NCBI GenBank assembly: GCA_034769895.1
Contig: CM068375.1
Location: 254,985,542-255,049,541, forward strand
DNA: 64,000 nucleotides
From: Magicicada septendecula
Lineage: Eukaryota > Arthropoda > Insecta > Hemiptera > Cicadidae
Direction of reading: 5' to 3'
In this document: piece by piece, positions 1-13,066 of the stretch
Position numbering within the stretch: the stretch's first letter is position 1
Layout: each line of letters opens with the position of its first letter
Position numbers and translations under genes: made by a program
Notes under the pieces: generated by a model
Database searches by the model: none
What the model was told of the DNA's origin: nothing
The model's input: the letters and a program-made list of their open reading frames with translations, nothing else

Positions 1-2900
1 TACAACACAACAAGAAATGTAATACTATTAGATTAAGAATACTTGTGTTATTGTTTCAAAAAATAGTGTAAACATGTGTATTACTTAATAATTAAACCAT
101 TGTAGTAGAATACCATAATGAAATGATAATAGTAGAATCAAATACTGCATAAGAATATGTTGCACATTGTTACCAGATAACTGACACATAACCTCATAGA
201 AAGTGCACCTATAACATAAGATCATGTATATTAATTAAACCAAGCAACTATCAACAATTGTTTCAACCAAAGACTAATTATGAATAGTAATGCAAACTAA
301 TAAATAACATATGTACTGAAATACACAGCAAATGAATCAGATTAAATATGATATCATAAAGCCAAAAGAACAGAAACCCAATGTGACAAGATAGTTAATC
401 AAAATGCACTATCAAAACTTATTAAAAGATTACTAAAAATGTTACCAGTAGTTAGAGAGATATCTGATACTACTATGAGAACATATCACAAATGTAATAG
501 TAGTAGTTTTATAATTGAAATATTAGAAACTAACTAACTATCATTGTAAAACCAGATGTAAACAAACACAATACTAAGAATTGGAAAGCTTTCAGATAAC
601 GAAAGACTGATAAATACATTAAACAAACAAGGTACTACAATTGTACACTATTTTAATTTATAAAATTATATACCTTATGTGGTAAAATAATTGAAAAAGT
701 GACAAATTAAAGAAATGAGAACAGAAGGTATTTTTGATAAGACTATTAGTATATGAAAAATAACCTTGTTCATAAAATAAAATGTGAATAAATGTATATA
801 TTATTGTTAGAATGCCAAACAAATGTAATTAGATAAGAAATAATAGCGTTACATGCAATTATAAACAATTGAATATGGTCGCTAAGGACGCCATTACCAA
901 ATATTGTTTAAATGGTAATTACAACTATTTTATGTATTAAAACGAAAGAGAAATGGATACGAGACGTTTAATAATGAGTGTTATAGTGTAATTGGAACAA
1001 AATATAGTGAAACAAACTTATTTATATTAAGAAACACCATATGAGTTTGTGAAACGGCTAAGTGAGTTAATAATGAACGGATTTAATCCTTGTTTAGACT
1101 TAAATTAAAGCCACAAGTGTCCGCAATTTAATGCCACTAACCATTCGACGATACGATAATTAATAAAAAAGTTATGACACAAACTTTTCAGTCATTTCTT
1201 ATATCGATGCATACGTCACCCATAGCCTCGAACCCAAGCGAAAACTTGTAAAAAATTAAAAGTTTTATTTAACCAAAGTGTTTTGGGGTTGAGAGTTTGA
1301 CCCTTTAAACCAATCAAAAGGCTTAAAATAACCAGACGAGAAGGAGACGCTTTGGTGAAGCAAGCATTCGTTCCGTATCACTCAACAGGCCAGGTTCATG
1401 AAGGAAGTCGTCAAAATTATTTTAAATCGTGCACGTCACCAACATGAGTTAGACTACATACACTAACCTATACACAACAGAATACTAACGAGTGTCCAGT
1501 GCTTTAAGTGAATTAAAATAACAACTCGACCAGTGTATAATAAAGGTCGTGTTTTGTGTTTTTTTTTAATCAGGGAGTACTCTATTTTAATTATTTTAAC
1601 GAATTGAATTAAAATAATAACTTTCGTTAGTAAACGAAGAGATATTGTTTTGGGACTGCACTAGTCAAAAGTACGCAAGTGCTTAACCCATGATGAAAAA
1701 TTATCAGAACTGAATAAATGAATTATAGCGCAATTATTAATTTAAAAAATAAATATTTTACGATTTTATCGTGATTGAGAAAATCGGTATTAAGTTAAAT
1801 ATCGACCATCCATGTATAATAAATAGTCGCTCATTTGACAAAATTTGTTTGAATTAATGAATAACTAGTTTATTGCGAAAATATTCTAAACGACTGATAA
1901 TTATACATCAGATGACATATGAATAAAATGTATATGTTTATAGTATTAAGAATTTAATAAGTAATAAACTTGTTCGAAATAATTACTTACGTTTGTTAAA
2001 TAACTAACCTAGAAATAACAATTATAACTTTGTCACCAAGTAATGATTCTGTTCTCAAATAATTTCAATCCAATGAAAGCTATAACAAGAGTTTTTTTAT
2101 TCTAGATTTTTTCTCTTGCCAGTACATAATTTTAATAATTAACGAATAAATAATAATAGTATTTTAAACAGTGCAGCACAGAGCACGTGTTTTCATCACA
2201 ACTGCTGTATGCGTTTTTGCTAACCGTACGATAGTACGACATATATCGGTTTATGGTACCGACTTTTATAATTTTAAATCTTTGTTTGTTTTTATCGTAA
2301 TCCATTATTAAATATTGTTAAATAAGATAACATCTTGTAATCTGGTATCATGTATCTTCCAAGAACACACGAATTTGGTAATATAACTGAATAAAGAGGA
2401 CATAACCTCGTTAACCAAAACCATTGTACCAGACACCAGTGTTACCAGCCTTGAGGTACAAAGAGCTCAAGAATTGTTTAAAGTAATTATTGTTTTGTAA
2501 ATATATTATTGATTGTTTTTTAAAAGAGTTCATGGCATTTTACAATTGTTAATAAACCCCAATTTATTTACCAGTGGAACAGAGTTTTGATTTTTTTTTA
2601 ATAGTTTAATTTTTTATGAACAGTTCTATCATAAGGTGGCGGTAGGATTTGAATGTTCAATACCATTCAAATTGCAATTACACTTTTAATTTACTTTATT
2701 GTGCATGTGTATTATTTAGGATATTCAAACGGAATATCCATATATGTGTATCAAGTGTTTTTTTGCAGCAGAAGAAGTCATCAACAAGAACATTGAAAAC
2801 ATCCACATATGGTAAGTGGGGAGGTTGACAGTGAAGTGTTAAATACTTTTTTAAACTAAAAGACTTAAAAGTGAACACCCACACTAATTTTACTAATAAT
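1..2900. other. AT-rich stretch with no recognisable gene
   Basis: Very AT-rich sequence, with many poly-A/T runs. I see no long reading frame, no recognisable protein fragment, no RNA gene and no clear terminal repeats on either strand. It could be intergenic or intronic. The short open frames near 2.7-3.3 kb look like chance. Confidence 0.5.
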
Positions 2901-5019
2901 CACAACCTAATAATTATAATCAATAATAGTACTCGACTTGAGTATATCTACACATATCTACATCATCGACTTGTATCTGTTTTGTAAAATATATACATAT
3001 ATATATATATATTATAACTACACTACTATGCGTTATTGTAATGTAATGTTGTGTGTGAGTACCCACCTGCTGTCTGATCTTGCAGATTCTTCCGACTAGG
3101 GCGTGTGGATTTTGGATTTGAAGTTCGCAAGCTAGTAATCTCAAATTATTACAACACACAAAATGGGTTACTTTAAAGGGGGAGAGTTTTGTGAGACTGG
3201 TAGGCTTTATCGTACAACAATAAAACACTGTTATATGGGGTAATAAAACGTTGTTTATTACACCAACAACACACAAGAATAGAATGGTTATAATCTTATG
3301 AATTTTCTTATAGTCTATACAATGAATCGATGTTTTTCGATTGTTTAATAGTGGAAAGAAACTGAACTCGTTCTTTGCGAGTTAATTGCAATTTAAATTT
3401 GACTTTATTAATTGATTTGCATTTAATTAAATTTATTTAATTAAATTGAATCTAAATGTTCATTAAACAAAATATAAAACTCTGAACTTAATTAGAATAA
3501 TTAATTAAAATAAATTAAACGTGACAGTCTAGTTCACGTTATTTCATTTCTAGTGATTCTACTTCTGATCTACTGCAGTATGATCTAAGATTAGATAGTC
3601 AGTTAAGATTTGTATAGCGCTTTTATACTACTTCTATTTCTTAACTATAACTTACTAAAGCCTTAAACTGCTATACAGATTATCACAACGAATTTACTTT
3701 TTAATTACTAGAGTCTTTGCTTTTTGTTTGGCACCTGAATTATTTGAATTACAATGTTTTAATTGAAAAATAGAAAATTTGATCTGAAAAATAAATAAGT
3801 GGATTTTGCTTTCCTGTTACTGAAGAGGATGTCGTCCCGATTTGTCCCTCGTCGATTCGAGTCCTTGGTTAGAGAAAGTAATCTGCTTAGAACTGCTGGA
3901 TTCGGTCGTGGAGTTCAAAATTCGGCAACACTCTGCTTCCTTGCTGTTTGTGAATATTTTAACGTCTGCTGTTATCTGCTGGAAGTGCTTCCTGTCCCTC
4001 GTCGATTCGCACGTTGCACGTCAGCGTGTGTGTGTGTGTGCTTCGTTCGGGCGGTCGCTCTGCTCGTCAGCTGTTAACCAATGATTTAGACGGCCTCTCT
4101 GCTGTATTCTTGAAGTCTGGTCTTGAAGTCGGGTGGATCTCTTGCGTGCTTATGACTAACTGGTAGTACACAATAAGCTTGGTTGATGTCCTGAAGAGTA
4201 TCTCGCCTTTACACAACAATTACGAGCTATACAGATGATCTGTACTTAGTGTGTTCGTAATTGCGTGTGTGTTGACCACGTAGTCTTCTTGTTGATCTTC
4301 ACCACTTTGGCTACTAGACGATCGAAGGACTACGTCTTAACTTCGTGAGTACTGACAGAAGAGTGATTTATCAACCATAAAACACCGCAGTAGCCGGGGC
4401 TGCATGAAATGATTTCATTGGTCGACGCACTCTCCCTACTACATAAAATTTAGAATTCCCTTAGTCCGTGAGAATGAAGTCTGGTTCCCACAGACGGAGA
4501 ATAGAATTATTATCTAACATAATTATCCGGCGGAACCAATTTGTCGCTCAGGATATCCTGTACTTATTTAATTTTGCAATAACTTGGTTGCAAATCAAGT
4601 TGTGTGAAATCTAAAATATACAATTTGTCACAAATTATTATCTTTATGACATACTAAAATCTCATTACTGTAACTCTATTTTTACAGAAGTTATTCAATT
4701 ATTTTAATTAACTCTTTCATTTGTTAATTATATTGCATCAAATTTGCACACGTCATTATTAATATCTCGGCAAACATTTTGGCTATATTGGATTTCGCCT
4801 TTATTTATTAGTTTCCGAGATATTAATAATTAACAGTTTGGGTGTGGTCGCTTCCTTGTACAGCGAACTGATTACATAACGACCACGTGTGCGTTGCTTT
4901 ACACAGCATTATTTTCAATGCGCTACATTCAAATGGAGTTTTAACTGTTAATTTTTATTTAAATATGGTTTCAGTATGCGGTAAACATATAACCCCAAAT
5001 AGTTAATATTTGGTTCCGT
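2901..5019. other. Gene-free stretch, possible LTR-leader trace near 4.53 kb
   Basis: There is a short TA run near 2.99-3.01 kb and a GT run near 4.03 kb. I recognise no coding sequence; the overlapping frames at 3.8-4.08 kb encode nothing familiar. On the minus strand near 4.53 kb, TTGGTTCCGCCGGAT resembles an LTR-element primer-binding leader, but no paired repeat was found, so it is only a hint. Confidence 0.35.
4758..4835. repeat. 16-17-bp perfect inverted repeat
   Basis: The arms ATTATTAATATCTCGG and CCGAGATATTAATAAT are separated by about 44 bases. This could be the ends of a small hairpin element, or a chance AT-rich palindrome strengthened by its GC tip. No target duplication is evident. 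Confidence 0.45.
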
Positions 5020-5092
5020 TATAATATATATAAATTTGTGATGTTATTCAATTTGTTTCTTCTGCAAGTAGTACAATTTTGTATATTCTTTT

Positions 5093-5145
5093 TAACAACT
5101 GACGCACGTTTCACTGAAAAATATCAGTATCATCAGAGGTTTCTA
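5093..5145 (-). ncRNA. Candidate hammerhead ribozyme motif in PLE terminal repeat (family D)
   Basis: On the minus strand: CTGATGA at 5136-5130, a 5-bp stem ACTGA/TCAGT around a 6-base loop, GAAA at 5112-5109, then CGTGCGTC ending at 5101. The last block fits a minimal stem III (CG/CG) closed by the conserved A-U pair, with GUC as cleavage triplet. Stem I next to the core is weak (U-A, C-G, then a mismatch). One extra base follows CTGATGA compared with the textbook core. Type I hammerheads with tiny stem III are known in PLE terminal repeats. Confidence 0.5.
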
Positions 5146-5403
5146 AGTAAAATAAGAACAATCAAAATAATTCTATTAATATAAAATTAACGAATAATCG
5201 AATTTTATGTAAAATAACTGGTAGGCCTAATCGATTTAGGTCGATTAGTTAACGATTGTTTTAATGTTTATTTTCTTCAGCAGCTGTTTTCTCGGTTACA
5301 TTTGAAAATTTGTTGTTTATATTTTATTCATTTTTATTTTTTAGTAAATTTATAATTTTAAATAGATCGTCTTGTTTTGTTTTTATTTGGGTTTGTTCTT
5401 TAA

Positions 5404-5709
5404 TTAATAAATTATTGTTATTGTGTTTGTAAATATTAAGATTTTCCCAAATATTAATTTTTTACCTTTTTGTATGTTTTTAATTACTTTTATATTTTCA
5501 ATGTTTGGAAATTGGTGGTTATTATATAGACAATGTGTAGCTAAATTAGATTTATAAATATTTGGTTTTAAATATGCATTGCGGTGTTGAAGGAATCTAT
5601 CTAGTAGTTTTTTCTTTGTCTGACCCATGTAATATTTATTGCAATCTGGACATTCTATTTTATATATTCCATTTTTATTGTGAGTAATGGATTTAGTTTT
5701 AGGTTTCAT
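5404..5709 (-). pseudogene. PLE GIY-YIG endonuclease, C-terminal fragment
   Basis: The translation contains GIYKIECPDCNKYYMGQT and then LLDRFLQH. These match the GIY...Y(I/M)GQT...R...H core of the GIY-YIG nuclease that follows the reverse transcriptase in Penelope-like elements. In the family this nuclease is thought to nick target DNA for target-primed reverse transcription. Only about 100 residues are open. The usual EIYKH-type tail (IWENLNIYKHNNN) appears just downstream in another frame, so the copy is decayed. The CxxC pair (CPDC) just before YYMGQT is a common PLE feature. It is not a host gene: it sits between inverted PLE arms and lacks a start of its own. Confidence 0.8.
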
Positions 5710-5893
5710 TTTATTAAAAATTATATTATCTGTATTATAAGATATTTTTAAATTAGTATCTTTATACTATATATGAAATTATACTACTTGCAGAAGAAAC
5801 AAATTGAATAACATCACAAATTTATATAATTACTGCAAGAAACGTCGAGTTACTTATATAGAATATTTATTGGAACAGTACAAACAGTAATAC

Positions 5894-7372
5894 TGTGCAT
5901 TGCCCAAATAAATAAAATAAATAATAAAAATGAATAAATATAAATTAATAAACATGATTCAGATTGCATAAGCTGGATCGTAGTAAAAATAGGGAGTACA
6001 GAATTCATGCATGGACATGCAGTTTCGACACACCGGTCGCTAGCGTTGTGTACACGCGTATGTTGTTAGTGTGTGTGAAACCTGTCCGTTCCTGAAATGT
6101 AACCAACCCTTTTCAAGTAGAATAGTTATATGTTTATTGTTAATTATAAGAAAACTATGTACGATAGGATAAAACAAAAGACACCAAAGTGTGTAGAAAT
6201 TATAGATAAATAAAATGTTAAAAAACCATACAGAGGTGACGAAAAGTGCAATTACTATACGTAAAAAATGAATAACTTTTTGTGAATACCATAAAGAAGT
6301 GCAATTTACGTATAAGTAATCACATAAAAGTTAGTGATCGATTGAGCATCGAGTGTGGTGAAACAAACTTCGTAATTCGCGAAAATAGTGAATTGAATCA
6401 GAGTGGGGGTAGTAACGCCTCGACAGAAAGGAATTTTTGCACGACCTGACTATAAATACCAGGTCGCGCTAATAAAGTTTCTTTTTCTCGATTCAACCAT
6501 TGCCCAGGAGGCTGTCAGTCGACGACACAAATTCACAATTATCGTAAGAGTCACAGGATCAACTAGCTATACAGCCAGAGTTGCAAAATACACACGATGA
6601 GGTCTATGGACACACCGGCAGCATATGACGTGAGACAAGATGACTATTAATCAGCACACACGGAGGACATGACCAGAGGACCAGAAGCACATGCAGAGGA
6701 CACGATCGGAGGACCAGAAGCACATGCAGAGGACACGACCAGAAGCACATGCAGAGGACACGACCAGAAGGTCACGGAGGACGTACAGATGAATAACCAT
6801 GTCAAACGAGGTGATAAAAAAACATTTTAAAGACACTAATTAAAGTTTGAATGGAAGACATTCAAACAATATTAAAAATAATAAATGATACATAAAATGT
6901 AAAAGCAGTAAAAATTAGAATAGTATGTCTTGTATCAAATTTAGAAATTAGTACTGTAAATGATAAGAGAAATAAGTAATTTTTGAATTAACGTAATTAG
7001 TAAAGTCTTTGATGATAAAGAAACAAGAAAATGCATATGCAGTAGAAAGTAAAACAAAGTAATATAAAAGAAGTTTGAATAGAAGTAAATTCATTTTTTG
7101 AAGCTAATGAATCAGCAATTGCAAAAATATGAACACACCATGAGTTAGCCGAGAGCAAAATAAACATTTTAAAGTAATTACAATTAGATAATAAGAGTAG
7201 TAGATAACTTATGTATAAATTTGTTAGCATTAAGTTATGTACGAAAACTTTGTACAAACGATTTAATAATGAGTTATTGTTTAATATCCGATATGATAGA
7301 TGTTGTTTAAATAAATAAATAACGGAACGATTTTAAATGTAAATAACGTATCATCTTCTTATTACGATTACA
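5894..7372 (+). mobile_element. LTR retrotransposon fossil: long LTR (copy A of a three-copy family)
   Basis: Starts TGTGCATTGC, like the copy near 35.9 kb, and ends near ATTACA. The layout matches the copies at 35.9 and 40.8 kb: GTGT-rich stretch, AAAGTGTGT motif, TATA box (ACTATAAATA near 6.45 kb), and a GGAGGAC-rich purine block just after it. The following ~190 bp (to about 7560) hold two primer-site-like blocks (TGTCTCCAAAAAGCATGGGG and TGGTGTCCCAAGAATGAGGG) in a repeated leader unit. No coding interior follows, so this is an old remnant, LTR plus leader. The family is probably Ty3/gypsy-like, inferred only from the leader. Confidence 0.55.
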
Positions 7373-7591
7373 CCTACCTATGAATTCAATACACAATATA
7401 TAAATAAATACATCAATTTGCATTGTTGTAAATTGTCTCCAAAAAGCATGGGGCTACATAAATTACATTATATAAAATTTTTGTATATGTATCGTTGTAT
7501 AAAAATGGTGTCCCAAGAATGAGGGGCTCCAGAAAAATAAATACAACAAATATGTCATGTTGTAATATATATATATGACAAACTGACTGAA

Positions 7592-7741
7592 CATGTGGCG
7601 AGATTTTTATTGTAAAATATCCAAGTCCTTGATCAGCACTCTTTAGATCAGCTTTGATGTTTCAAACATGTGGCAAGATTTTTGTTGTAAAATATCCAAG
7701 TCCTTGATCAGCATTCTTTAGATCAGCTTTGATGTTGACTC
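7592..7741. repeat. Two-copy tandem repeat, 75-bp unit
   Basis: A unit beginning CATGTGGCGAGATTTTTATT is followed directly by a near-identical second copy starting at 7667. The copies differ at only a few bases, so the duplication is fairly recent. No coding content. Confidence 0.9.
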
Positions 7742-10433
7742 TTATTCAAACACAAATAGGGATAAGGCAAAACAAGTACAATCCTCTTTAAAGTTACACG
7801 CCTCATTTACAATTGAACTACCAAAACTTGATTTACTAACACAAAAATTTTTTAAATAACTCAAACTACCACTATGTAGATTTTATTCTTTATCTGTAGT
7901 GATTCAGTACAGATCTTAATAAGTTAAGATTAATAACATAATGACCAAAATAATTAGTAATCAATATGTTAAGAAACAGAGTTGCCACTCACACTTGACA
8001 GATGGCATGTGAGAGCCGTATCAAAAAGTACTATTACAAAGATAATACAAAAGAAGGTTAATCTTAAAAATGATTTCCTTAGTGGTACTACCACAAAACA
8101 GATGGTCTTCTTTATTTTTTGTACACAGTGGATAGTGTATAGTAATGTTGGGTGAAATAAAAACAGACATTTTAAAATTACATCTGGATTTAATAAAAAA
8201 TTACACCAATTCATAAGAAAATATGGTTATTTAAAACCAATTTACTATTACTAGCAGGCCTATGTTAAACTAACATCAGTATATAATATTACTTAGAAAT
8301 AACTCTTACAGACAAGATTATATATACCACAACCAAGTATCACTTTATCATATGTATTTTTATTTTATAGAGTGCCTGTGATGTCTAAGCCTGTAACCAA
8401 GATTCAACATGTGATTGTGTACATATGTGCAAGTATGTTGAAATTGAAATATGAAGCCTATTGCCATGGACAGCATTCTATTTGCTATTTTATGAAGTCT
8501 TGACTGGAAAATAAAATCCATTGAAAAACCATAACTTACTGTGATTAGAAACACTATTTTAGCATTCAACACGTTTTATTTTTGCTAACACCAAACATCC
8601 ACGCTCTTGCCCATGGATCCTCAGTAACACTATATGGGTCAAGCAGTGGGTATTAACAAAAGTAAATCCTAAACAGTGCTGTTTTTAATAGTGAAAACCA
8701 TGGAAGGTTTCAAGTGAAATTATGAATTATATTCCAGCTACAGGGGTCCAAAGGGGGGGGGTGACGCGAACATATGGTTTCATTGAAAAGAAATGCACTA
8801 GCCTCTTTCAGAATCATAAACAGAAAAGTGGGCAGAACAAATCTTTGTGCAGTCTTGGAATTAAATTCATCCTTCCTTTTACAAAAATTAACCCAGTCTT
8901 TGAGTATGAGGCTATCTGGGGAGGGGATTATTATTTATATATATATATTATTGTTTATTAATATATATTATGGCATTCGTTGCTATAAACCAACACACAC
9001 ACTCACATGTCTGTGTTACTGTGATTGTACAGCCCATCACAATGGCAGATTTGCTCACAACTCATATTTGACACAAAGTATAATATAATAAGAAGAATAA
9101 CATATTAACAACAATAACAATAGGGTATAATATTGCATAATGCCAACCAGTAGCTAACTGAATGGGACAAAAGCAAGAGCTGGGTTCTTGTCATAACAGC
9201 AATGGCACTAATCTACTGTGCATCCTACTCGTGATCCCTACCATGTATTCAAAGTACCATTCTGTCTACCAATCTAGAAGTTATAGATTCAAGGTGCACT
9301 TTTCAGCTTCCAGAGTGACTCAGTGTATAGAAATGAAAATGATGAATAGACAGGTAAAGCACAGCATTAAAGCTACTACCCCCATTGTGTGCTGAATGGC
9401 CTCAAGTTTGCAGCCTACTGTGCCTTTCCTAAACCACCTCAGTGGTACAACAAAAAAGCCTGCCACTATTTTTCCTTCTTTATTTATATCCCACCCATTG
9501 CAATAGTTCAGAAATACTCAGTGGTATAATTAAATATACCAAATACATTAAAAGATCATTAAACACAGATACATTACTTAAGTCAGTACTGTATTCTATT
9601 CAGTTAATTAGACATTCATTTCTATTGTATTTTGATGTCTTATTTTTAGTGCTACTCTGAGCTTAAGTTAATGACAGTATCACAGATAATCATACGTACA
9701 TTACTCCTGAGAGATAAAGTGGACATCTTATAATGAATCATCCATACAACTAAGAAGGGAGCATATTACGAGCACAAAAATATCTAGACTGTTAATGCTG
9801 AAACTGTAAACTAGAAACTCCTAAAAGTATTCTGAACAGAAGTAACTTTCATATTCCTCCCAGTTTTCTTTACCCCCATGTTCAGAATAAGTATCCTGGA
9901 GCCAAATTACATGAACAAGAATAGGTTCTACAACAATTACAAGCTATCAACTAAAACTTAATTTTTGTATGCTGTAATAACAATTGAAAACACCTTTTCA
10001 TCACAGTAATAGTAGGTTAGTTGAAATGTTCTAGCTGGCATGAACTTCACAGTGAACAATGAATTACTTAGACATAAAAAAGGTAGCAACATTATTCTGA
10101 AGGCCACTATTAGAATAAAAGATACACATCTAAATAGTAAATTTATAAATAAAAGTATAATTACAAATAAAAGCATTTCCTTATTTTTTCACTTGCTGAT
10201 TAATTTTGTTGTGTTATCTCATTCCAGTAAAATTATTACATACTTAACTGACACACTCATAAATACAGAACCTGGATGAATGACAACACATAGTTGGTCA
10301 TTCACTGGCTGTAGATATCTATACTTTTTATGTCAAACATGTGGTTAAAAATTTAATTTGATAGTTTTTATATAACAATTTTCTTTACGACAATTTCATT
10401 TTACACAATTTATTTCTTACTTGTAATATGATA
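7742..10433. other. Gene-free stretch
   Basis: No recognisable protein, RNA gene or paired repeat. A G-run context near 8.74-8.76 kb (CAGGGGTCCAAAGG) resembles one end of a hAT element, but I could not find a partner end. A TA-rich tract lies at 8.93-8.97 kb. The short frames here match nothing I know. Confidence 0.45.
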
Positions 10434-10441
10434 ACCTTATC

Positions 10442-11228
10442 CATGGGCGTAACTTGGGGCCTAACTTTGGGGGGGGCATGGTAGTTTCATAAATTCAAGT
10501 GTGTGGTTAGACCATCTATATAATAAAATATATTATATATAAAATTAGAAAGTTTAGTAATAATTAGGGACAATTTCATTTTTTAATGAGCAACAGACCT
10601 TCTTCATAAGTTGTACTTCCAGTTATGTTTACCTACAACAAATATACTGTAGGCCTATAAACATAAACAATTTCAGTTCTTCCAATTCTTATACCCAATT
10701 TTTGTAAACGCATCATCTCCCTTAGGCACACTGTCACAAAATGCTCGGCAGTAGTAGCAGTAAGCCGAATCAATCGCAACACAAAGAAATTTTCGAATTG
10801 CCAGTCAGGAAATTTTCAAAGAAATTAAGAAGTGTTACTCCTTTGCGTTTCTTATCTCCCATTTCTCAGAACTTAGGTGTTCCACAACAAGTCTTTTTTG
10901 TGTAAAAGGCACGCATTGTATTCCAGTTAATTAGGTCTCTAGCGTTTGTTTTTTCGAACAGAAACATAATTTTGATGTATATCATTCAAATATGTCAAAC
11001 ATTCCCCTTACAAGTTTCTTTGAAAGAAATAGGAATAATAAATTTATAGCAACTAGTTGTCTGATAACAGTACAGACGTTGATAAATAGTGCTTACTGTG
11101 CTCACAAGCATAGAAACTGTCTCCTGTTTGACTATTTGTTAGTTTTTATTTATAACAACTGGAAACAAAATTTTATAATGCTTGGAACATTGGGGGGGGG
11201 CGAGTGCCCCTCCCATGTTACACCTATG
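10442..11228. mobile_element. Non-autonomous hAT-like element
   Basis: The left end reads CATGGGCGTAACTTGGGG. The right end, reverse-complemented, reads CATAGGTGTAACATGGGAGG. Both lead into G-rich/C-rich subterminal blocks. The flanks carry an 8-bp near-identical duplication (ACCTTATC at 10434-10441, ACCTAATC at 11229-11236), the length typical of hAT insertions. The 787-bp interior has no transposase and no recognisable coding sequence, so it depended on an enzyme supplied elsewhere. One mismatch in the duplication and imperfect ends suggest it is not recent. Confidence 0.75.
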
Positions 11229-11236
11229 ACCTAATC

Positions 11237-12149
11237 CATACATAAATGGAATTAAGTTGAACACATTGTCTTTAAATTAAAGAGTTAAAAATTCCATTAT
11301 TTTTAATAATAAAAGTTATTTTATTTCCTATCAAGTAATACAATAAGAATTTCTGTCTAATGAACTGTTTTTGTTGTTTGAATAAAATAAAAAACTGAAA
11401 AAATTGGTAATAAAATTCTATATAAATTCATTTTCTTAGTAAATAATTTTTTGTTTTTTAATCAAATACATTTACAATTCGAAGTTTTATTTTCATATTT
11501 GTACAAACAATAGGAAGGAACAATATAAAAGAATACTATTTTCTCAGAACATACTGAGTGATAGGCATGTTATTCAATTTCAGTGTATATTAAAGCTTGA
11601 TTTCAGGCTTATACTGTAAACTATTCTACTAAGGTATCTGTCTAACTTTCACAGGACTCGTAGTCAAAAACATAGTTTAAACAATTGTTATGGAATTTAA
11701 ATCGTTTCATTTTGTGAATTGTTACCAACACCATACGCTCTCAAGTTCAATTTAAAATCATAATGTACCTACTATTATACATTGTGTATATTTTTATACA
11801 GGTTGCACATGAAAAATCATGAGCGCAGAAACTGCACACACGATTCTTTATTCATGTCAAATAAATAAGAACAAAGATGTATTAAAAAATTAAAGCAAAT
11901 TTACAATATTTTAATATATTTATGAACTAAGTATAAAATTATGAATTAATGTGATGGCTACTTATTATATGCTTATACGTATCATGTGTATGTATAAATC
12001 CTGACATACAAAATCATTAATGTTATGTAATGTGTGATCAAGATGTATATTCACTCACATGAGACTTGTTTCTGGTGCAGAAATACTTCTTGAACATACA
12101 TATTATTTACATATGAGGCTTCTACAGCCCAGGCCACATCTTGCTTTAT
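11237..12149. other. Gene-free stretch
   Basis: AT-rich, with no open frame of note, no repeats and no recognisable element ends seen. Confidence 0.45.
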
Positions 12150-12480
12150 ATGCAACATTTTAACTGGTGATGACAATTGTATTTTATGACCCTCTATTTG
12201 CCATCACTTCTTGGACGTCAACATTCCATGATCACCTAAGATGTCCTCTCTTACTCCTTCCATCTGGCATCCATTACCAAACTATTTTTGACCTCTGGAG
12301 CTGGCCACATCACATAAGTTGTTTTTGGGCTGCCATGTCCAGTACATTCCCATATAGCTGTATACTTCGACTTCCTGGTTTATTCAGCATTATTTCCTTA
12401 AAATCCCAGTTGATCTGTTCCAGTAATCCATCTCTATTCCCTTTAACTAGTTTCTAATAATTTTGCTTAGCTCACAAAAT
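12150..12480 (-). pseudogene. Decayed LINE 3' coding tail (reverse-transcriptase C-terminal region)
   Basis: Reading the minus strand gives a degenerate match to the motif YGH(V)xRM...K..L.W.P.GRRxRGRPR..W.DDV that ends many arthropod non-LTR reverse-transcriptase proteins: YGNVLDMAAQKQLM, then WMPDGRSKRGHLR, then SWNVDVQEVMANRGL, with stops between. The plus-strand open frame over the same bases (about 96 codons) is the antisense shadow of this tail. The clade cannot be given from so little. Old and clearly non-functional. Confidence 0.5.
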
Positions 12481-13066
12481 TTCACAGCCCATAGTTGAAG
12501 TATTTTCAATAATAATTTATATATGGTGATAACAACACTTTTTAAGTTGTGGAGCATATGAAAACCAATTTTTTAAAGGTGAAGCATCTCCTAATAAATC
12601 TACCATTTTGCTGTGAATTTCCATTGGTGCTAGACCTTTCTAACAAAAAATCACAACACTATATTTGATTTTGTACACTTTTCAAAACACGTGTGACACA
12701 TAAATTTCAAACAGCTGATAAACAATTAATAAATTATCAGATAGACTTGAAAATTAACAGGTGTTTACAAGAAATATGGATCTTACAACATATGAATAAT
12801 TTTAGTTCTACCTCTATATGTTGCTCTGTGAACTTTTCAACTGACCACTCATATGTACTGCCTTGTTCTGGCAATTTGAGTTCTTAGAACAAACTAATAT
12901 ATTATTGGTATATTAACAACTTTATGAAAACAACTCTTCGCTTCCAATTCCTACTTCCTGAGTCACTTCTTGATTATTCTCCCTCCAGAGTCCTCCTATG
13001 GAGTTTAGGACACTTGTCTCTGGAATTCTTGCAGTCTCTTCACTGGTTTCACCTTCAAGGCATTTT
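12481..13066. other. No feature seen
   Basis: AT-rich sequence between the LINE remnant and the HINE-like element. Nothing recognised. Confidence 0.4.

Larger units (their letters stand above)
5020..5830 (-). mobile_element. Penelope-like element fragment with inverted terminal arms (family D)
   Basis: This is a 5'-truncated PLE on the minus strand. About 60 bp at 5.02-5.085 kb (containing TTCAATTTGTTTCTTCTGCA) reappears inverted at 5.77-5.83 kb, so the fragment folds back on itself. Such inverted partial terminal repeats (pLTRs) are usual for PLEs. Between the arms lie a GIY-YIG endonuclease tail and, 3' of it, a hammerhead-like motif. No reverse transcriptase remains. A target duplication was not found, so the edges are approximate. 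Confidence 0.75.

Noticed and set aside
4500-4560. Minus-strand TTGGTTCCGCCGGAT as an LTR primer-binding site
   Set aside because: No paired LTR, no coding interior; too little to call an element.
7592-7741. 75-bp direct repeat as a functional regulatory pair
   Set aside because: A simple recent tandem duplication explains it; nothing nearby to regulate.
8740-8960. CAGGGGTCCAAAGG and nearby G-runs as hAT ends
   Set aside because: No matching right end or 8-bp duplication found.
12167-12457. 96-codon plus-strand frame rich in Ser, Pro and Trp
   Set aside because: The opposite strand gives a recognisable, decayed LINE tail motif, so the plus-strand frame is an antisense shadow.
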